Part shown: in pieces, positions 35,638-43,723 of the stretch
Layout of the letters: each line of letters begins with the position of its first letter
How positions within the stretch are numbered: position 1 is the stretch's first letter
Assembly: GCA_018222585.1 (NCBI GenBank)
Contig: JAAFAB010000003.1
Span: 62,001 to 126,000 of the forward strand
Direction of reading: 5' to 3'
DNA length: 64,000 nt
Origin: Paracoccaceae bacterium
GTDB lineage: Bacteria; Pseudomonadota; Alphaproteobacteria; Rhodobacterales; Rhodobacteraceae
The notes under the pieces: generated by a model
What the model saw: only the letters and a program-made list of their open reading frames with translations
Told to the model about the DNA's origin: nothing
The model's database searches: none
Translations under genes and position numbers: made by a program

Positions 35638-36310
35638 TCTGCGGAAGTCCGGGACGCGCGCCGTGGCCATTGGCCTCGGCGCCGTCGTCGCGATTCTGGC
35701 CCTGGCGGCTGTCTTCCTGTTCCTGAACCTGCCCGATGCCGGCGCCTTCAACGCCCGTGTCGAACGGATCTTCATCGAGAACGATCTGACCAGCCAGGCC
35801 GAGGTCAAGCTGCTGAACATCCTCGCGCTGTCGGGCACGGCCTTTTCCGAAACGCTGACCAGCTACCGCATGGTGATCTTCGTGCTGCTGGTCTTCTCGG
35901 CGGCGCTGCTGCTGGCCGCGCTCGGCTTCCTGATCATGCTGGTGTCGATGAACCGCCGCATGGCGCAGATCGAGCGCGCCGGGATCGAGGTCAATTCGCT
36001 GATGATCTCGCGCGACGAGAAGATGGTCTACCTGAACAACCTCGGTTTCAAGCTGACCGATGCGGCGCTGGAAACGCTTTCGGTGCTGGCCGAGGCGCGG
36101 ATGGACGATGACGTGCTCTCGGGCGCGCAGATCGAATCGATGATCTCGGGGCGCAGCGAGGCCGATTGCGAAGAGGCCGCCGGGGCCACCCGCATCAAGC
36201 GGCTGCGCGATACCCTCGGCAACCAGATCGTCAGCGAGTTGCTGATCAAGAACATTGCCCGGCGTGGCTATGTTCTTTCGGTGGGCAAGGATGTTATCCG
36301 GATGCTGTAA
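35609..36310 (+). CDS. Membrane protein with C-terminal OmpR-type winged helix
   Basis: A 233-residue protein. Helices at about 17-40 and 88-113 flank a 47-residue loop likely in the periplasm. The cytosolic part ends in a PhoB/OmpR-like winged helix (about 134-226): KLTDAALETLSVLAEA at the first helices, GATRIKRLRDTLGN as recognition helix region and IARRGYVLSV as the wing. There is no receiver domain. This is a ToxR-like one-component layout, but with the DNA-binding domain at the C-terminus. GGAAGGCAA precedes the ATG at 35609. It probably senses an envelope signal, perhaps via the overlapping exported protein, and regulates nearby genes. Confidence 0.75.
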   Translation: MQDPTIFASDLRKSGTRAVAIGLGAVVAILALAAVFLFLNLPDAGAFNARVERIFIENDLTSQAEVKLLNILALSGTAFSETLTSYRMVIFVLLVFSAALLLAALGFLIMLVSMNRRMAQIERAGIEVNSLMISRDEKMVYLNNLGFKLTDAALETLSVLAEARMDDDVLSGAQIESMISGRSEADCEEAAGATRIKRLRDTLGNQIVSELLIKNIARRGYVLSVGKDVIRML

Positions 36311-36330
36311 AGCCAGCGACCGGAGGCCCC

Positions 36331-37086
36331 ATGACACGCAGCATCGACATCAACTCGGATCTTGGCGAGGCCTATGGCCCCTGGCAGATGGGCGATGACG
36401 CCGCGATGCTGGATATCGTCACCTCGGCCAACGTGGCCTGTGGCGGCCATGCCTCGGATCCCGATACCATGTACCGCACGCTGGTGATGTGCCGCGAGAA
36501 GGGCGTCACCGCCGGTGCCCACCCGGGATTTCCCGACCGCCAGGGCTTCGGCCGCCGCGTCATCCCGATGACCGCCTCGGAAGTCACCACCATGGTCGCC
36601 GCCCAGATCGGCGCCCTGCAGGGCATCGCCACGCTGGCGGGCTGCCCGGTGACCTACGTCAAGCCGCATGGCGCGCTGAACAACTTCGCCTCGGCCGACC
36701 GCGCCACCGCCGATGCCATCGCCGTCGCCGTGAAGGCCTCGGGCCTTGCCATGCTGGCGATCTCGGGCACCGAGCTGGAAAAGGCCTCCCGCGATGCAGG
36801 TATCGAGACCATCTCGGAGATCTTCGCCGACCGCGGCTACCAGGAAAACGGTCTTCTGGTGCCCCGCAGCGAGCCCGGCGCAATGATCCACGATCCGCAA
36901 GCGGCTGCCGAGCGCATCCTGCACCTGCTGGAAACCGGCAGGATGCAGACCGTCACAGGCAGAGAGATCCCGCTGGCAGCGCAGTCGATCTGCGTGCACG
37001 GCGACGAAGCCAGCGCCGTGGCACTCGCCGCCGAACTGCGTGCTCGGCTGGAAGCCGAAGGCGTGACGATCACGGCTTTCGCCTGA
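36331..37086 (+). CDS. pxpA: 5-oxoprolinase subunit A (LamB/YcsF family)
   Basis: A 251-residue LamB/YcsF protein. It starts SIDINSDLGEAYGPW and carries SANVACGGHASDP, GAHPGFPDRQGFGRR, YVKPHGALNN (near 110-119) and a final ICVHGDEASA. PxpA works with PxpB and PxpC to hydrolyse 5-oxoproline to glutamate with ATP. No pxpB or pxpC gene is seen in this window, so partners must be elsewhere or it acts differently. GGAGGCCCC precedes the ATG; the winged-helix gene ends 20 bases upstream, so co-transcription is possible. Confidence 0.9.
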   Translation: MTRSIDINSDLGEAYGPWQMGDDAAMLDIVTSANVACGGHASDPDTMYRTLVMCREKGVTAGAHPGFPDRQGFGRRVIPMTASEVTTMVAAQIGALQGIATLAGCPVTYVKPHGALNNFASADRATADAIAVAVKASGLAMLAISGTELEKASRDAGIETISEIFADRGYQENGLLVPRSEPGAMIHDPQAAAERILHLLETGRMQTVTGREIPLAAQSICVHGDEASAVALAAELRARLEAEGVTITAFA

Positions 37087-37096
37087 GTCCGTCTAT

Positions 37097-37171
37097 TCGA
37101 CGGCCCGAAATACTCTCAGGGGGGTGAATTGCGTTGCCCCGCAACGCAAGAGGGGGGCTGAAAGCCCCCCT
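37097..37171 (+). repeat. Dispersed double-hairpin element, copy A (terminator-like)
   Basis: The anchor TTCGACGGCCCGAAATACTC is followed by a G run, a first hairpin (TTGCGTTG/CAACGCAA, 37130-37149) and a second (AGGGGGGCT-GAA-AGCCCCCCT, 37151-37171). It lies between converging pxpA and potC. Copies B (56323) and C (62675) share the anchor and the two-hairpin plan. Confidence 0.75.
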
Positions 37172-37197
37172 CCCCTGTTCCACGAATCCCCGAAAGA

Positions 37198-38376
37198 TCA
37201 GCTCGGCGACATGCCCCGCAGCCGCTCGGACCGGCGGCGCAGCAGTTCGACCGTGGTCAGCAGCGCGATGGAGATGATCACCAGGATCGTCGCCACGGCG
37301 AGGATGGTGGGCGAGATCTGCTCGCGCAGCCCGATGAACATCTGCCAGGGCAGCGTCTTCTGACCGGCCGAGCCGACAAACAGCACCACGACCACCTCAT
37401 CGAAGGAGGTGATGAAGGCAAACAGCCCGCCCGAGATCACGCCGGGCAGGATCAGCGGCATCTGCACCCGGAAGAAGGTGGTGATCGGATCCGCGCCCAT
37501 GTTCGCCGCCGCCCGCGTCAGGGACCGGTCGAAGCCGACCAGCGTCGCCGTCACGGTGATGATGACGAAGGGAATGCCAAGCGCCGCATGGGCCAGCACG
37601 ACGCCGAGGTAAGTGCCCTGAAGACCGATGCGCGAGTAGAAGAAGTACATCCCCGCCGCCGAGATGATCAGCGGCACGATCATCGGAGAGATCAGGATCG
37701 CCATGATCGCCTGCCGGAAGGGCACATGCGGCTGGCTCAGCCCGATGGCTGCCAGCGTGCCGAAGCCGACCGCCAGGATCGTCGCCACCGGCGCGATACG
37801 GACCGAGTTCCACAGCGCCCCCTGCCAGTCGGAGCTGGTGAAGAAGTCACGGTAGTGCTTCAGCGAATAGCCCGCCGGATCGAAGCTCAGCATCTCGGGG
37901 GTGAAGGTGAAGAAGTCCTCGGCGTTGAACGAGAGCGGCATCACCACCAGGATCGGCGTGATCAGGAAGACCAGGATCATCCCCGCGATGGTGCGGAAGG
38001 CGAAATGCCACAGCACCTGGCGCGGCGTCGAATAGGGCGGCAGACCGGTGCGGTAGCGGCCCGAGGCGACGTAGAAGGTCAGCCAGCCGAAGAAGGTGCC
38101 GAAGATCAGCCCCAGCACCAGCCCCGGCACGCCCGAGAACAGGAAGCCCCCGGCGACGAAGAGCACGACGAAGCCCCAGCGAGCGGGTTTCTCCTGCTCG
38201 CGCAGGAAGGTGGCCGCCGCCCAGGAGAGGGCGAAGATCACCACCGCGCCGCCGACCAGCCCCAGCAGGGTGCTGCCCGAGGCGGTGCCGACGAAGATGC
38301 CGAAGAAGGCGCCGAAGAGGGCCGCAACCCCTGCGGCGAAGACGGCGGATGTGGGTTTCGCGATTGTCAGTGCCAT
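37198..38376 (-). CDS. potC: Polyamine-type ABC transporter permease (PotC-like), N-terminally extended
   Basis: A 392-residue permease. The BPD_transp_1 domain occupies roughly residues 125-385, with the EAA loop in DRSLTRAAANMGADPITTFFRVQMPLILPGV. About 110 extra N-terminal residues form around four more hydrophobic segments, not found in the usual 260-290 residue PotC. It ends the operon potA-potD-potB-potC, starting 13 bases after potB. It imports a polyamine or similar cation. The function of the extension is unknown. Confidence 0.85.
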   Translation of the reverse strand: MALTIAKPTSAVFAAGVAALFGAFFGIFVGTASGSTLLGLVGGAVVIFALSWAAATFLREQEKPARWGFVVLFVAGGFLFSGVPGLVLGLIFGTFFGWLTFYVASGRYRTGLPPYSTPRQVLWHFAFRTIAGMILVFLITPILVVMPLSFNAEDFFTFTPEMLSFDPAGYSLKHYRDFFTSSDWQGALWNSVRIAPVATILAVGFGTLAAIGLSQPHVPFRQAIMAILISPMIVPLIISAAGMYFFYSRIGLQGTYLGVVLAHAALGIPFVIITVTATLVGFDRSLTRAAANMGADPITTFFRVQMPLILPGVISGGLFAFITSFDEVVVVLFVGSAGQKTLPWQMFIGLREQISPTILAVATILVIISIALLTTVELLRRRSERLRGMSPS

Positions 38377-38389
38377 TGTCTCGCCCTCC

Positions 38390-40048
38390 TCAGCCCAGTT
38401 TCACGTTGTCGATGCCGACGATCCGGTCGTAGGCCCAGTAGAGCAACAGCACCACCGCCAGAAGGATCGCGCCGAGCGCCGCACCCAGGCCCCAGTTCAG
38501 CGAGCTGGAGATATGGTAGGCGATCCGGTTCGAGATGAAGGTACCCGTCGTACCACCGACGATTTCAGGCGTGATGTAGTAGCCGATGGCGAGGATGAAG
38601 ACGAGGATCGAGCCCGCGCCGATGCCCGGCACCGATTGCGGGAAGTAGACCCGCCAGAAGGCCGTCCAGTTGGTCGCGCCAAGGGACTTCGCCGCGCGCA
38701 GGTAGCTGGGCGGGATGCCCTGCATCACGGAATAGAGCGGCAGGATCATGAAGGGCAGCAGGATGTGGGTCATCGCCACGATCGTCCCGAACTGGTTGTT
38801 GATCATCACCAGCCGGTTGCCGTCGGCCACCAGGCCCAGCCAGACCAGCACGTCGTTGATCACCCCCTGTTGCTGCAGCATCACCTTCCAGGCCGAGGTC
38901 CGCACCAACAGCGAGGTCCAGAAGGGCAGCAGCACCAGGATCATCAGCAGGTTCGCCTTCGAGGCCGGCAGGTTCGCCAGCAGCCAGGCCACCGGGTAGC
39001 CAAGCGCGATGCAGGAGAAGGTGATCGCCAGCGACATGAACATCGTGCGCTTGAACAGCATGATGTAGATCCGCTGGTTCTCGGGCCGCGCCTCGATCCC
39101 GTCGGGGGTCAGCTGCAGGTCGACCGCGTTCAGGAAGTAGCCCGAGGTGTACTTTGTCGAATAGGTCTGCACCGTCGCCCAGATGTCGGCGTTCAGCCAG
39201 TCCTCGTCCTCATCGCCGAAAAAGGTCTTCAGCGGGATGTACTCGATATCGGCGGCAGCTTCGGCGGCAGCCTGCAGCGCCTCCGCCTCGGGCCCGGAGT
39301 AGCTTGCAACATCAGCACCTTGCAGGTCCGTCATCAGGCCCACGTAGACGCTTTCCCAGGGATCTTCCTCGGCCACGACATCGCCGTCGACCAGCGCCGT
39401 GTAGGCGGCGAAATCGGCATAGGCGGCGGTGGTCTTGGGCAGCAGGGCGACGATCTCGGTGGAGGGGGCAAAGCCAACCTTGCCCGGAAGGGCATCGCCC
39501 GTCAGCTGGCGCAGCCGCTTGACGTGGGCCCTCATCAGGTCCTCGTCGGCCTCGCCGGAGCCGCTCATCAGGGTGTACCAGAAATCTCCGTCACCCCAGC
39601 GGTCATCCACCTCTTCCAGGGCATCGAGGTAATCGTCCCCGAGGTCGTCCAGCCCCCGCCCGGTCGAGCGGAACAGCGAGGAGACGCCGGTGTATTCGTA
39701 GTTCAGCCGCGTGCCGAGCTTGGTATGCTCCTTGGCCTCCGCGGCGAGGAAAAGATCATAATAGAGCGCCTCGTAGACCGGTTCGGGCGGGGACTCGCCC
39801 GTGGAATGCTCCCAGTCGGCCAGCACCTCGGTGGTGCTCGGCAGGGTGTCAGAGACGATCTGGTTCTCGACCGAACGGAACAGCATGTCCGCGATCGGCG
39901 CGATGAAGGTGACCAGGACGAAGATCAGCAGCGGCGCAACCAGCAGAAGTGCCCGCAGTTTCTGGCGCCGCAAGGCGCGGGCGAGGCTGCGTTTCAGAGG
40001 CGTGCCATCGGCGGCCAGCATCGGGCCGTTCTGGGTGGTGTCGCTCAT
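38390..40048 (-). CDS. potB: Polyamine-type ABC transporter permease (PotB-like) with large insertion
   Basis: A 552-residue permease, nearly twice the normal size. Helix 1 (about 31-55) and the ABC core from about 335 (ending with LRAAKSLGATNWTAFWRVYFPQSVPG, the EAA loop) are separated by about 270 hydrophilic, acidic residues. By topology these should lie in the periplasm. The insert contains no motif I recognise. It may help the binding protein dock or be a second ligand domain. The ATG at 40048 follows AGGGACGAC. It sits between potD and potC homologues in a four-gene operon. Confidence 0.85.
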   Translation of the reverse strand: MSDTTQNGPMLAADGTPLKRSLARALRRQKLRALLLVAPLLIFVLVTFIAPIADMLFRSVENQIVSDTLPSTTEVLADWEHSTGESPPEPVYEALYYDLFLAAEAKEHTKLGTRLNYEYTGVSSLFRSTGRGLDDLGDDYLDALEEVDDRWGDGDFWYTLMSGSGEADEDLMRAHVKRLRQLTGDALPGKVGFAPSTEIVALLPKTTAAYADFAAYTALVDGDVVAEEDPWESVYVGLMTDLQGADVASYSGPEAEALQAAAEAAADIEYIPLKTFFGDEDEDWLNADIWATVQTYSTKYTSGYFLNAVDLQLTPDGIEARPENQRIYIMLFKRTMFMSLAITFSCIALGYPVAWLLANLPASKANLLMILVLLPFWTSLLVRTSAWKVMLQQQGVINDVLVWLGLVADGNRLVMINNQFGTIVAMTHILLPFMILPLYSVMQGIPPSYLRAAKSLGATNWTAFWRVYFPQSVPGIGAGSILVFILAIGYYITPEIVGGTTGTFISNRIAYHISSSLNWGLGAALGAILLAVVLLLYWAYDRIVGIDNVKLG

Positions 40049-40147
40049 GTCGTCCCTGTCGGTTTGATGTCCCGGCCCGCTTGCGGGGCCTTCGGGGTCG
40101 GGACGGGCCGCGCGGGCCCGCCCCCTGATCACACGGTCAGCCGTGGA

Positions 40148-41248
40148 TTACTGCGCCAGCCAGGCCTGGAACTTCGCGTCGATATCGTCGCGGTAGTCCG
40201 CCCAGAACTCGTAGTTGTAGAGCAGCGTGTTCTTGGCGTTCTCCGGGTCGGTCGGCATGTGCGGCGCCATCTCGATGCCCAGGTCGGCGTGCTGGCCGAC
40301 CAGCGGAGCCGAGGACAGACGTGCCGGGCCGTAGGAGATGTAGGCAGCCTGATCGGCAAGACGCTGGGTATCGGTGGCGAACTTCACGAACTCCTCGACC
40401 TCGGCCAGCTTCTCGTCGCTCAGACCGGCGGGGATGATCCAGCCGTCGAGGTCGAAGACCTGCATGTCCCAGAGCATCCCGACGGGCTGATCCTGCTCGA
40501 CGATGACCGAGAACAGGCGGCCGTTGTAGGTCGAGCCCATGAAGACCTCGCCGTCAGCCAGCAGCTGCGGGGTGTCGGCACCGGCAGACCACCAGATCAC
40601 GTCGTCCTTGATGGTGTCGAGCTTGGCCAGCGCCTGATCCTGCCCTTCGGGGGTCGCCAGGACGTCGTAGATCTCGTCCTTGGCCACGCCGTCGCAGTAC
40701 AGCGCCCATTCCATGTTGTTGATCGGACGCTTCTCGAGCGACCGCTTGCCCGGGTAGGTTTCCAGATCGAAGACGGCGCAGACGTCGGTCGGCGCGTCGA
40801 CGCCTTCGGGCACCATGTCGGTGCGGTAGCCGAAGGTGGTGGAATAGACGATCTGCGGGATGAAGCAGTCCGAAACGATCAGGTCGCCGAAGTCATCTTC
40901 GGCAGAAGTGCCGTCATCGCCCTCGGCGAGCAGCTCCTCGGGATCGTATTCCATCGCCAGGCCCTCGTCGCACAGACGGATGGCATCGGAAGCAACGACG
41001 TCGACCAGGTCCCAGGTGACGTTGCCGGCTTCGTTCATGGCGCGCAGCTTGGCCACGGCCTCGGCCGAGCTCTCGTCCCAGGTCACCGAGGCGCCGGGGT
41101 TGTTCTCGAGGTAGGGTTCGACATAGGCCTTCTGCTGGGACGTCTGGTAGGCGCCGCCCCAGGACACCAGCGTCAGGTCCTGCGCCGTGGCAGCACCTGC
41201 CACCAGGGCCAGAGCCGAACCGGCGAGGAGGGTTTGCGTGAGTTTCAT
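40148..41248 (-). CDS. potD: Polyamine-type ABC transporter substrate-binding protein
   Basis: A 366-residue periplasmic binding protein with a signal peptide ending at GAATAQD (residue about 22). It belongs to the PotD/PotF family (LTLVSWGGAYQTSQQKAYVEPYLE start). Acidic residues that bind amines are frequent, for example DLVDVVASDAIRLCDEGLAMEYD. Cys residues in the mature part could form disulfides. It lies 116 bases after the ATPase gene and 99 before the potB-like gene. The precise ligand (spermidine, putrescine or other) is not clear. Confidence 0.88.
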   Translation of the reverse strand: MKLTQTLLAGSALALVAGAATAQDLTLVSWGGAYQTSQQKAYVEPYLENNPGASVTWDESSAEAVAKLRAMNEAGNVTWDLVDVVASDAIRLCDEGLAMEYDPEELLAEGDDGTSAEDDFGDLIVSDCFIPQIVYSTTFGYRTDMVPEGVDAPTDVCAVFDLETYPGKRSLEKRPINNMEWALYCDGVAKDEIYDVLATPEGQDQALAKLDTIKDDVIWWSAGADTPQLLADGEVFMGSTYNGRLFSVIVEQDQPVGMLWDMQVFDLDGWIIPAGLSDEKLAEVEEFVKFATDTQRLADQAAYISYGPARLSSAPLVGQHADLGIEMAPHMPTDPENAKNTLLYNYEFWADYRDDIDAKFQAWLAQ

Positions 41249-41364
41249 TTCATAACTCCCATTTTCAACCCGTCATGTTTCGTTATGGGTCCGCCACTAC
41301 GGGTGGAACGGCAGGACCTCGACAGGCCGCCCCGGCCGCGCGGCCGGAACGGATGCTCGTGTGC

Positions 41365-42501
41365 TCAGGCGTCCAGCGCCCGGCAGTCGTCGGGAAGCCA
41401 GCCGATCTCGACCTGCTGGCCCTTTTTCAGGCGCACCTGGTCCGGCGCGTTCCGTGTCTTCATCACGAAGTCGCTGTTGCCCGCCACGCGCAGGCGGGTG
41501 CGGAAGATGTCGCCCATGTAGACGAATTCCAGCACCTCGGCCTTGAGGGTATGGGCGCCCTCCTGCAGGCGGGACTTGTCCATCTCGACACGCTCGGGGC
41601 GGATCGAGACCCGGGTGCGCTGACCCACTTCCGAGACATTGACCGGGCGGGCCGCGATCACCTCGCCATCATCCAGCTGCACCTCGCAGGTGTTGCCGCT
41701 GATCGACTTGATCACGCCTTCCAGGGTGTTGTTCTCGCCGATGAACTGGGCCACGAAGCTGTTTTCCGGTTCCTCGTACAGCCGGTCCGGCGGGGCGAGC
41801 TGCTGGATGCGGCCATCGTTAAAGACGGCGACGCGGTCCGACATGGTCAGCGCCTCGGTCTGGTCGTGGGTTACGTAGACGGTGGTGATGCCCAGATCAT
41901 GCGCCAGGCGGGTGATCTCGAACTGCATGTGCTCGCGCAGCTGCTTGTCCAGCGCGCCCAGCGGTTCGTCCATCAGCACCAGCTCGGGCTCGAAGACCAG
42001 CGCGCGGGCCAGGGCGATCCGTTGTTGCTGCCCGCCCGACAGCTGCGCCGGCCGGCGCCCGGCGAAGTCGCCCATCTGGACCATGTCCAGCGCGCGCCGC
42101 ACCTTCGCCTCGCGGTCGGACTTGCCGATCTTTCGCACCTCCAGCGGGAAGCTGAGGTTCTCGGCCACCGTCATGTGCGGGAACAGCGCGTAGTTCTGGA
42201 ACACCATGCCGATGCCGCGCTTGTGCGGCGGGATGTTGTTGATCTGCACCCCGTCCAGCTTGATCTCGCCGTAGGTGGCGGTTTCGAAACCGGCCAGCAT
42301 CATCAGGCAGGTGGTCTTGCCCGAGCCCGACGGTCCCAGCATGGTCAGGAACTCGCCCTTGGGCATGGTCAGGTTCAGGTCCTTCACGACCAGAGTTTCG
42401 CCATCGTAGCTCTTTTGCACCCGCTCGAATGCGACGAATGCACCGCTGTCTGATGTTTCTGCCAAGTCAGGCTCCCCGTTTCGTTTTTTCTTCGCGGACA
42501 T
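41365..42501 (-). CDS. potA: Polyamine-type ABC transporter ATPase
   Basis: A 378-residue ABC ATPase. Walker A GPSGSGKTT (near residue 55), the signature LSGGQQQRIALARAL, Walker B ELVLMDEPLGALD and the H-loop VYVTHDQTEAL are all present. The C-terminal TOBE_2 regulatory domain follows from about 290. It energises import with the two permeases downstream. It is the first gene of the operon and is divergent from a TetR regulator. It resembles PotA/FbpC types; the neighbours settle the polyamine choice. Confidence 0.92.
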   Translation of the reverse strand: MSAKKKRNGEPDLAETSDSGAFVAFERVQKSYDGETLVVKDLNLTMPKGEFLTMLGPSGSGKTTCLMMLAGFETATYGEIKLDGVQINNIPPHKRGIGMVFQNYALFPHMTVAENLSFPLEVRKIGKSDREAKVRRALDMVQMGDFAGRRPAQLSGGQQQRIALARALVFEPELVLMDEPLGALDKQLREHMQFEITRLAHDLGITTVYVTHDQTEALTMSDRVAVFNDGRIQQLAPPDRLYEEPENSFVAQFIGENNTLEGVIKSISGNTCEVQLDDGEVIAARPVNVSEVGQRTRVSIRPERVEMDKSRLQEGAHTLKAEVLEFVYMGDIFRTRLRVAGNSDFVMKTRNAPDQVRLKKGQQVEIGWLPDDCRALDA

Positions 42502-42865
42502 GTGCTGCCCGCGTTAGGCTTGGGAGGAAGCTCTTGTTCTGACGCGCGCTCCGGTCGGAGGTGGTGCAGCGGCCCCTTCGGGATGTCCCGATATTGCGCC
42601 GCAACGTGATGGACCGGAATGGCAGCTTCTCACCCATGAACGTCATTCAATTCGAGTCTTAGATCATTTCTGATCCGAATTCACATCCTCGCTTCCGCAG
42701 AAATCCGCTGAAATTGGCCTGCAGACACGGGATTTCTTCCCAAGCCTACCCACATGCACAGGAAAGAGGCAAGCCTTTCGACAAAGCTGGGGGTGCGGAA
42801 CTTTCGTATTGCCTCACTTGCGAGCGCCTTCGTAGTTGAATATCGTTCACTTTCAAGAGGGCCAG
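42502..42865. promoter_or_regulatory. Divergent control region, pot operon / TetR gene
   Basis: This 364-base gap has no convincing gene. It is less GC-rich than its surroundings at 42630-42840. The dyad GATCA-TTTC-TGATC at 42662-42675 and nearby TTCAATTCG/GAATTC stretches are possible binding sites for the TetR protein. No exact promoter can be set. Confidence 0.4.
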
Positions 42866-43546
42866 ATGACACCGAAAGAGAGTGAAAACCGGATCAAGGA
42901 AGGGCGAGTGGCGCGGCGTCAGCGGCGCAACCGCGAAGCCCTGATTCGCGCCGCCAGCGACGTGATGTCGGAAAAGGGCATCGACGCGGCCACCATGCTC
43001 GAGATTGCCGATCGCGCCGATGTGGGCGCTGGTACGGTGTACAACTACTTCAGATCAAAGGATGATCTGGCCATCGCCGTGCTCGAGGAAGTGATGCAGG
43101 GCCTGGCCCTTCGGATCGAGAGCGCCACGGACGGCTACGAGGATACGGCACATATCTATGCGATCGCCGTGCTGACGGTGCTCGAGACCGCCACCTCCGA
43201 CCCGCGCTGGCAGCAGCTGCTGAACCGCTCGGGAATCGTGGCGGATGTGATGTTCCGCCGGATCGGCCCCTTCACCATCGACCTGCTGGCCCGCTCTGCC
43301 CGGAGTGGGCGGTTGCAAACCGGGGACCCGACGCTGGCCTGGCGCCTGACGACACATGCCATTGTCGGTTTCGGCCTTGCGGTGATCCGCAAGGAGGTCG
43401 CCCCTGTCTCGATACCCTCTGCCGCGATCCGGCTGATGGCCCTGGTCGGGCTGGAAGCCGCGGAGGCGGAAGCCCTGCTGTCCAGGCCCCGCCCCACACT
43501 GCCACCCGAGATCGCGCTGCAGCCACTTTCTTCGGAAGAGAAGTAG
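42866..43546 (+). CDS. TetR family transcriptional regulator
   Basis: A 226-residue TetR regulator. The helix-turn-helix runs over about residues 22-66, with LIRAASDVMSEKGIDAATMLEIADRADVGAGTVYNYFRSKDDL (split) being close to the family consensus. The C-terminal ligand domain is helical with no recognised motif. GAGGGCC precedes the ATG at 42866. It is divergent from the polyamine ABC operon and likely controls it. Confidence 0.9.
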   Translation: MTPKESENRIKEGRVARRQRRNREALIRAASDVMSEKGIDAATMLEIADRADVGAGTVYNYFRSKDDLAIAVLEEVMQGLALRIESATDGYEDTAHIYAIAVLTVLETATSDPRWQQLLNRSGIVADVMFRRIGPFTIDLLARSARSGRLQTGDPTLAWRLTTHAIVGFGLAVIRKEVAPVSIPSAAIRLMALVGLEAAEAEALLSRPRPTLPPEIALQPLSSEEK

Positions 43547-43693
43547 CGCACCGGGCGCCGTTGCCTGCCCCGGGGTGAAGAGCCTCCACACCACAGGCCA
43601 GCCCTCGCGTTCGGAGCAAGCCTGAGCTTTCGCGCAGTCCATGACGTCAGGTCTGCACCTCCAAAGCCTCTTCCGCAGCTTGCGGGCGTCCCG

Positions 43694-43708
43694 CCCTCCT
43701 GCGGAGGG
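43694..43708 (-). terminator. Short hairpin after chemoreceptor gene
   Basis: CCCTCC-TGC-GGAGGG lies 15 bases past the chemoreceptor stop, between two converging genes. The stem is only 6 bp and there is no T tract. Confidence 0.3.
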
Positions 43709-43723
43709 TCGGCCGGCGGCGTC

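Noticed and set aside
38096-41521. A 1141-codon open frame on the plus strand opposite the polyamine ABC genes
   Set aside because: It is antisense to three genes with clear domains. Its product is a low-complexity Arg/Gly/His/Asp-rich protein with no motif, as expected from GC-rich DNA read in the wrong frame.
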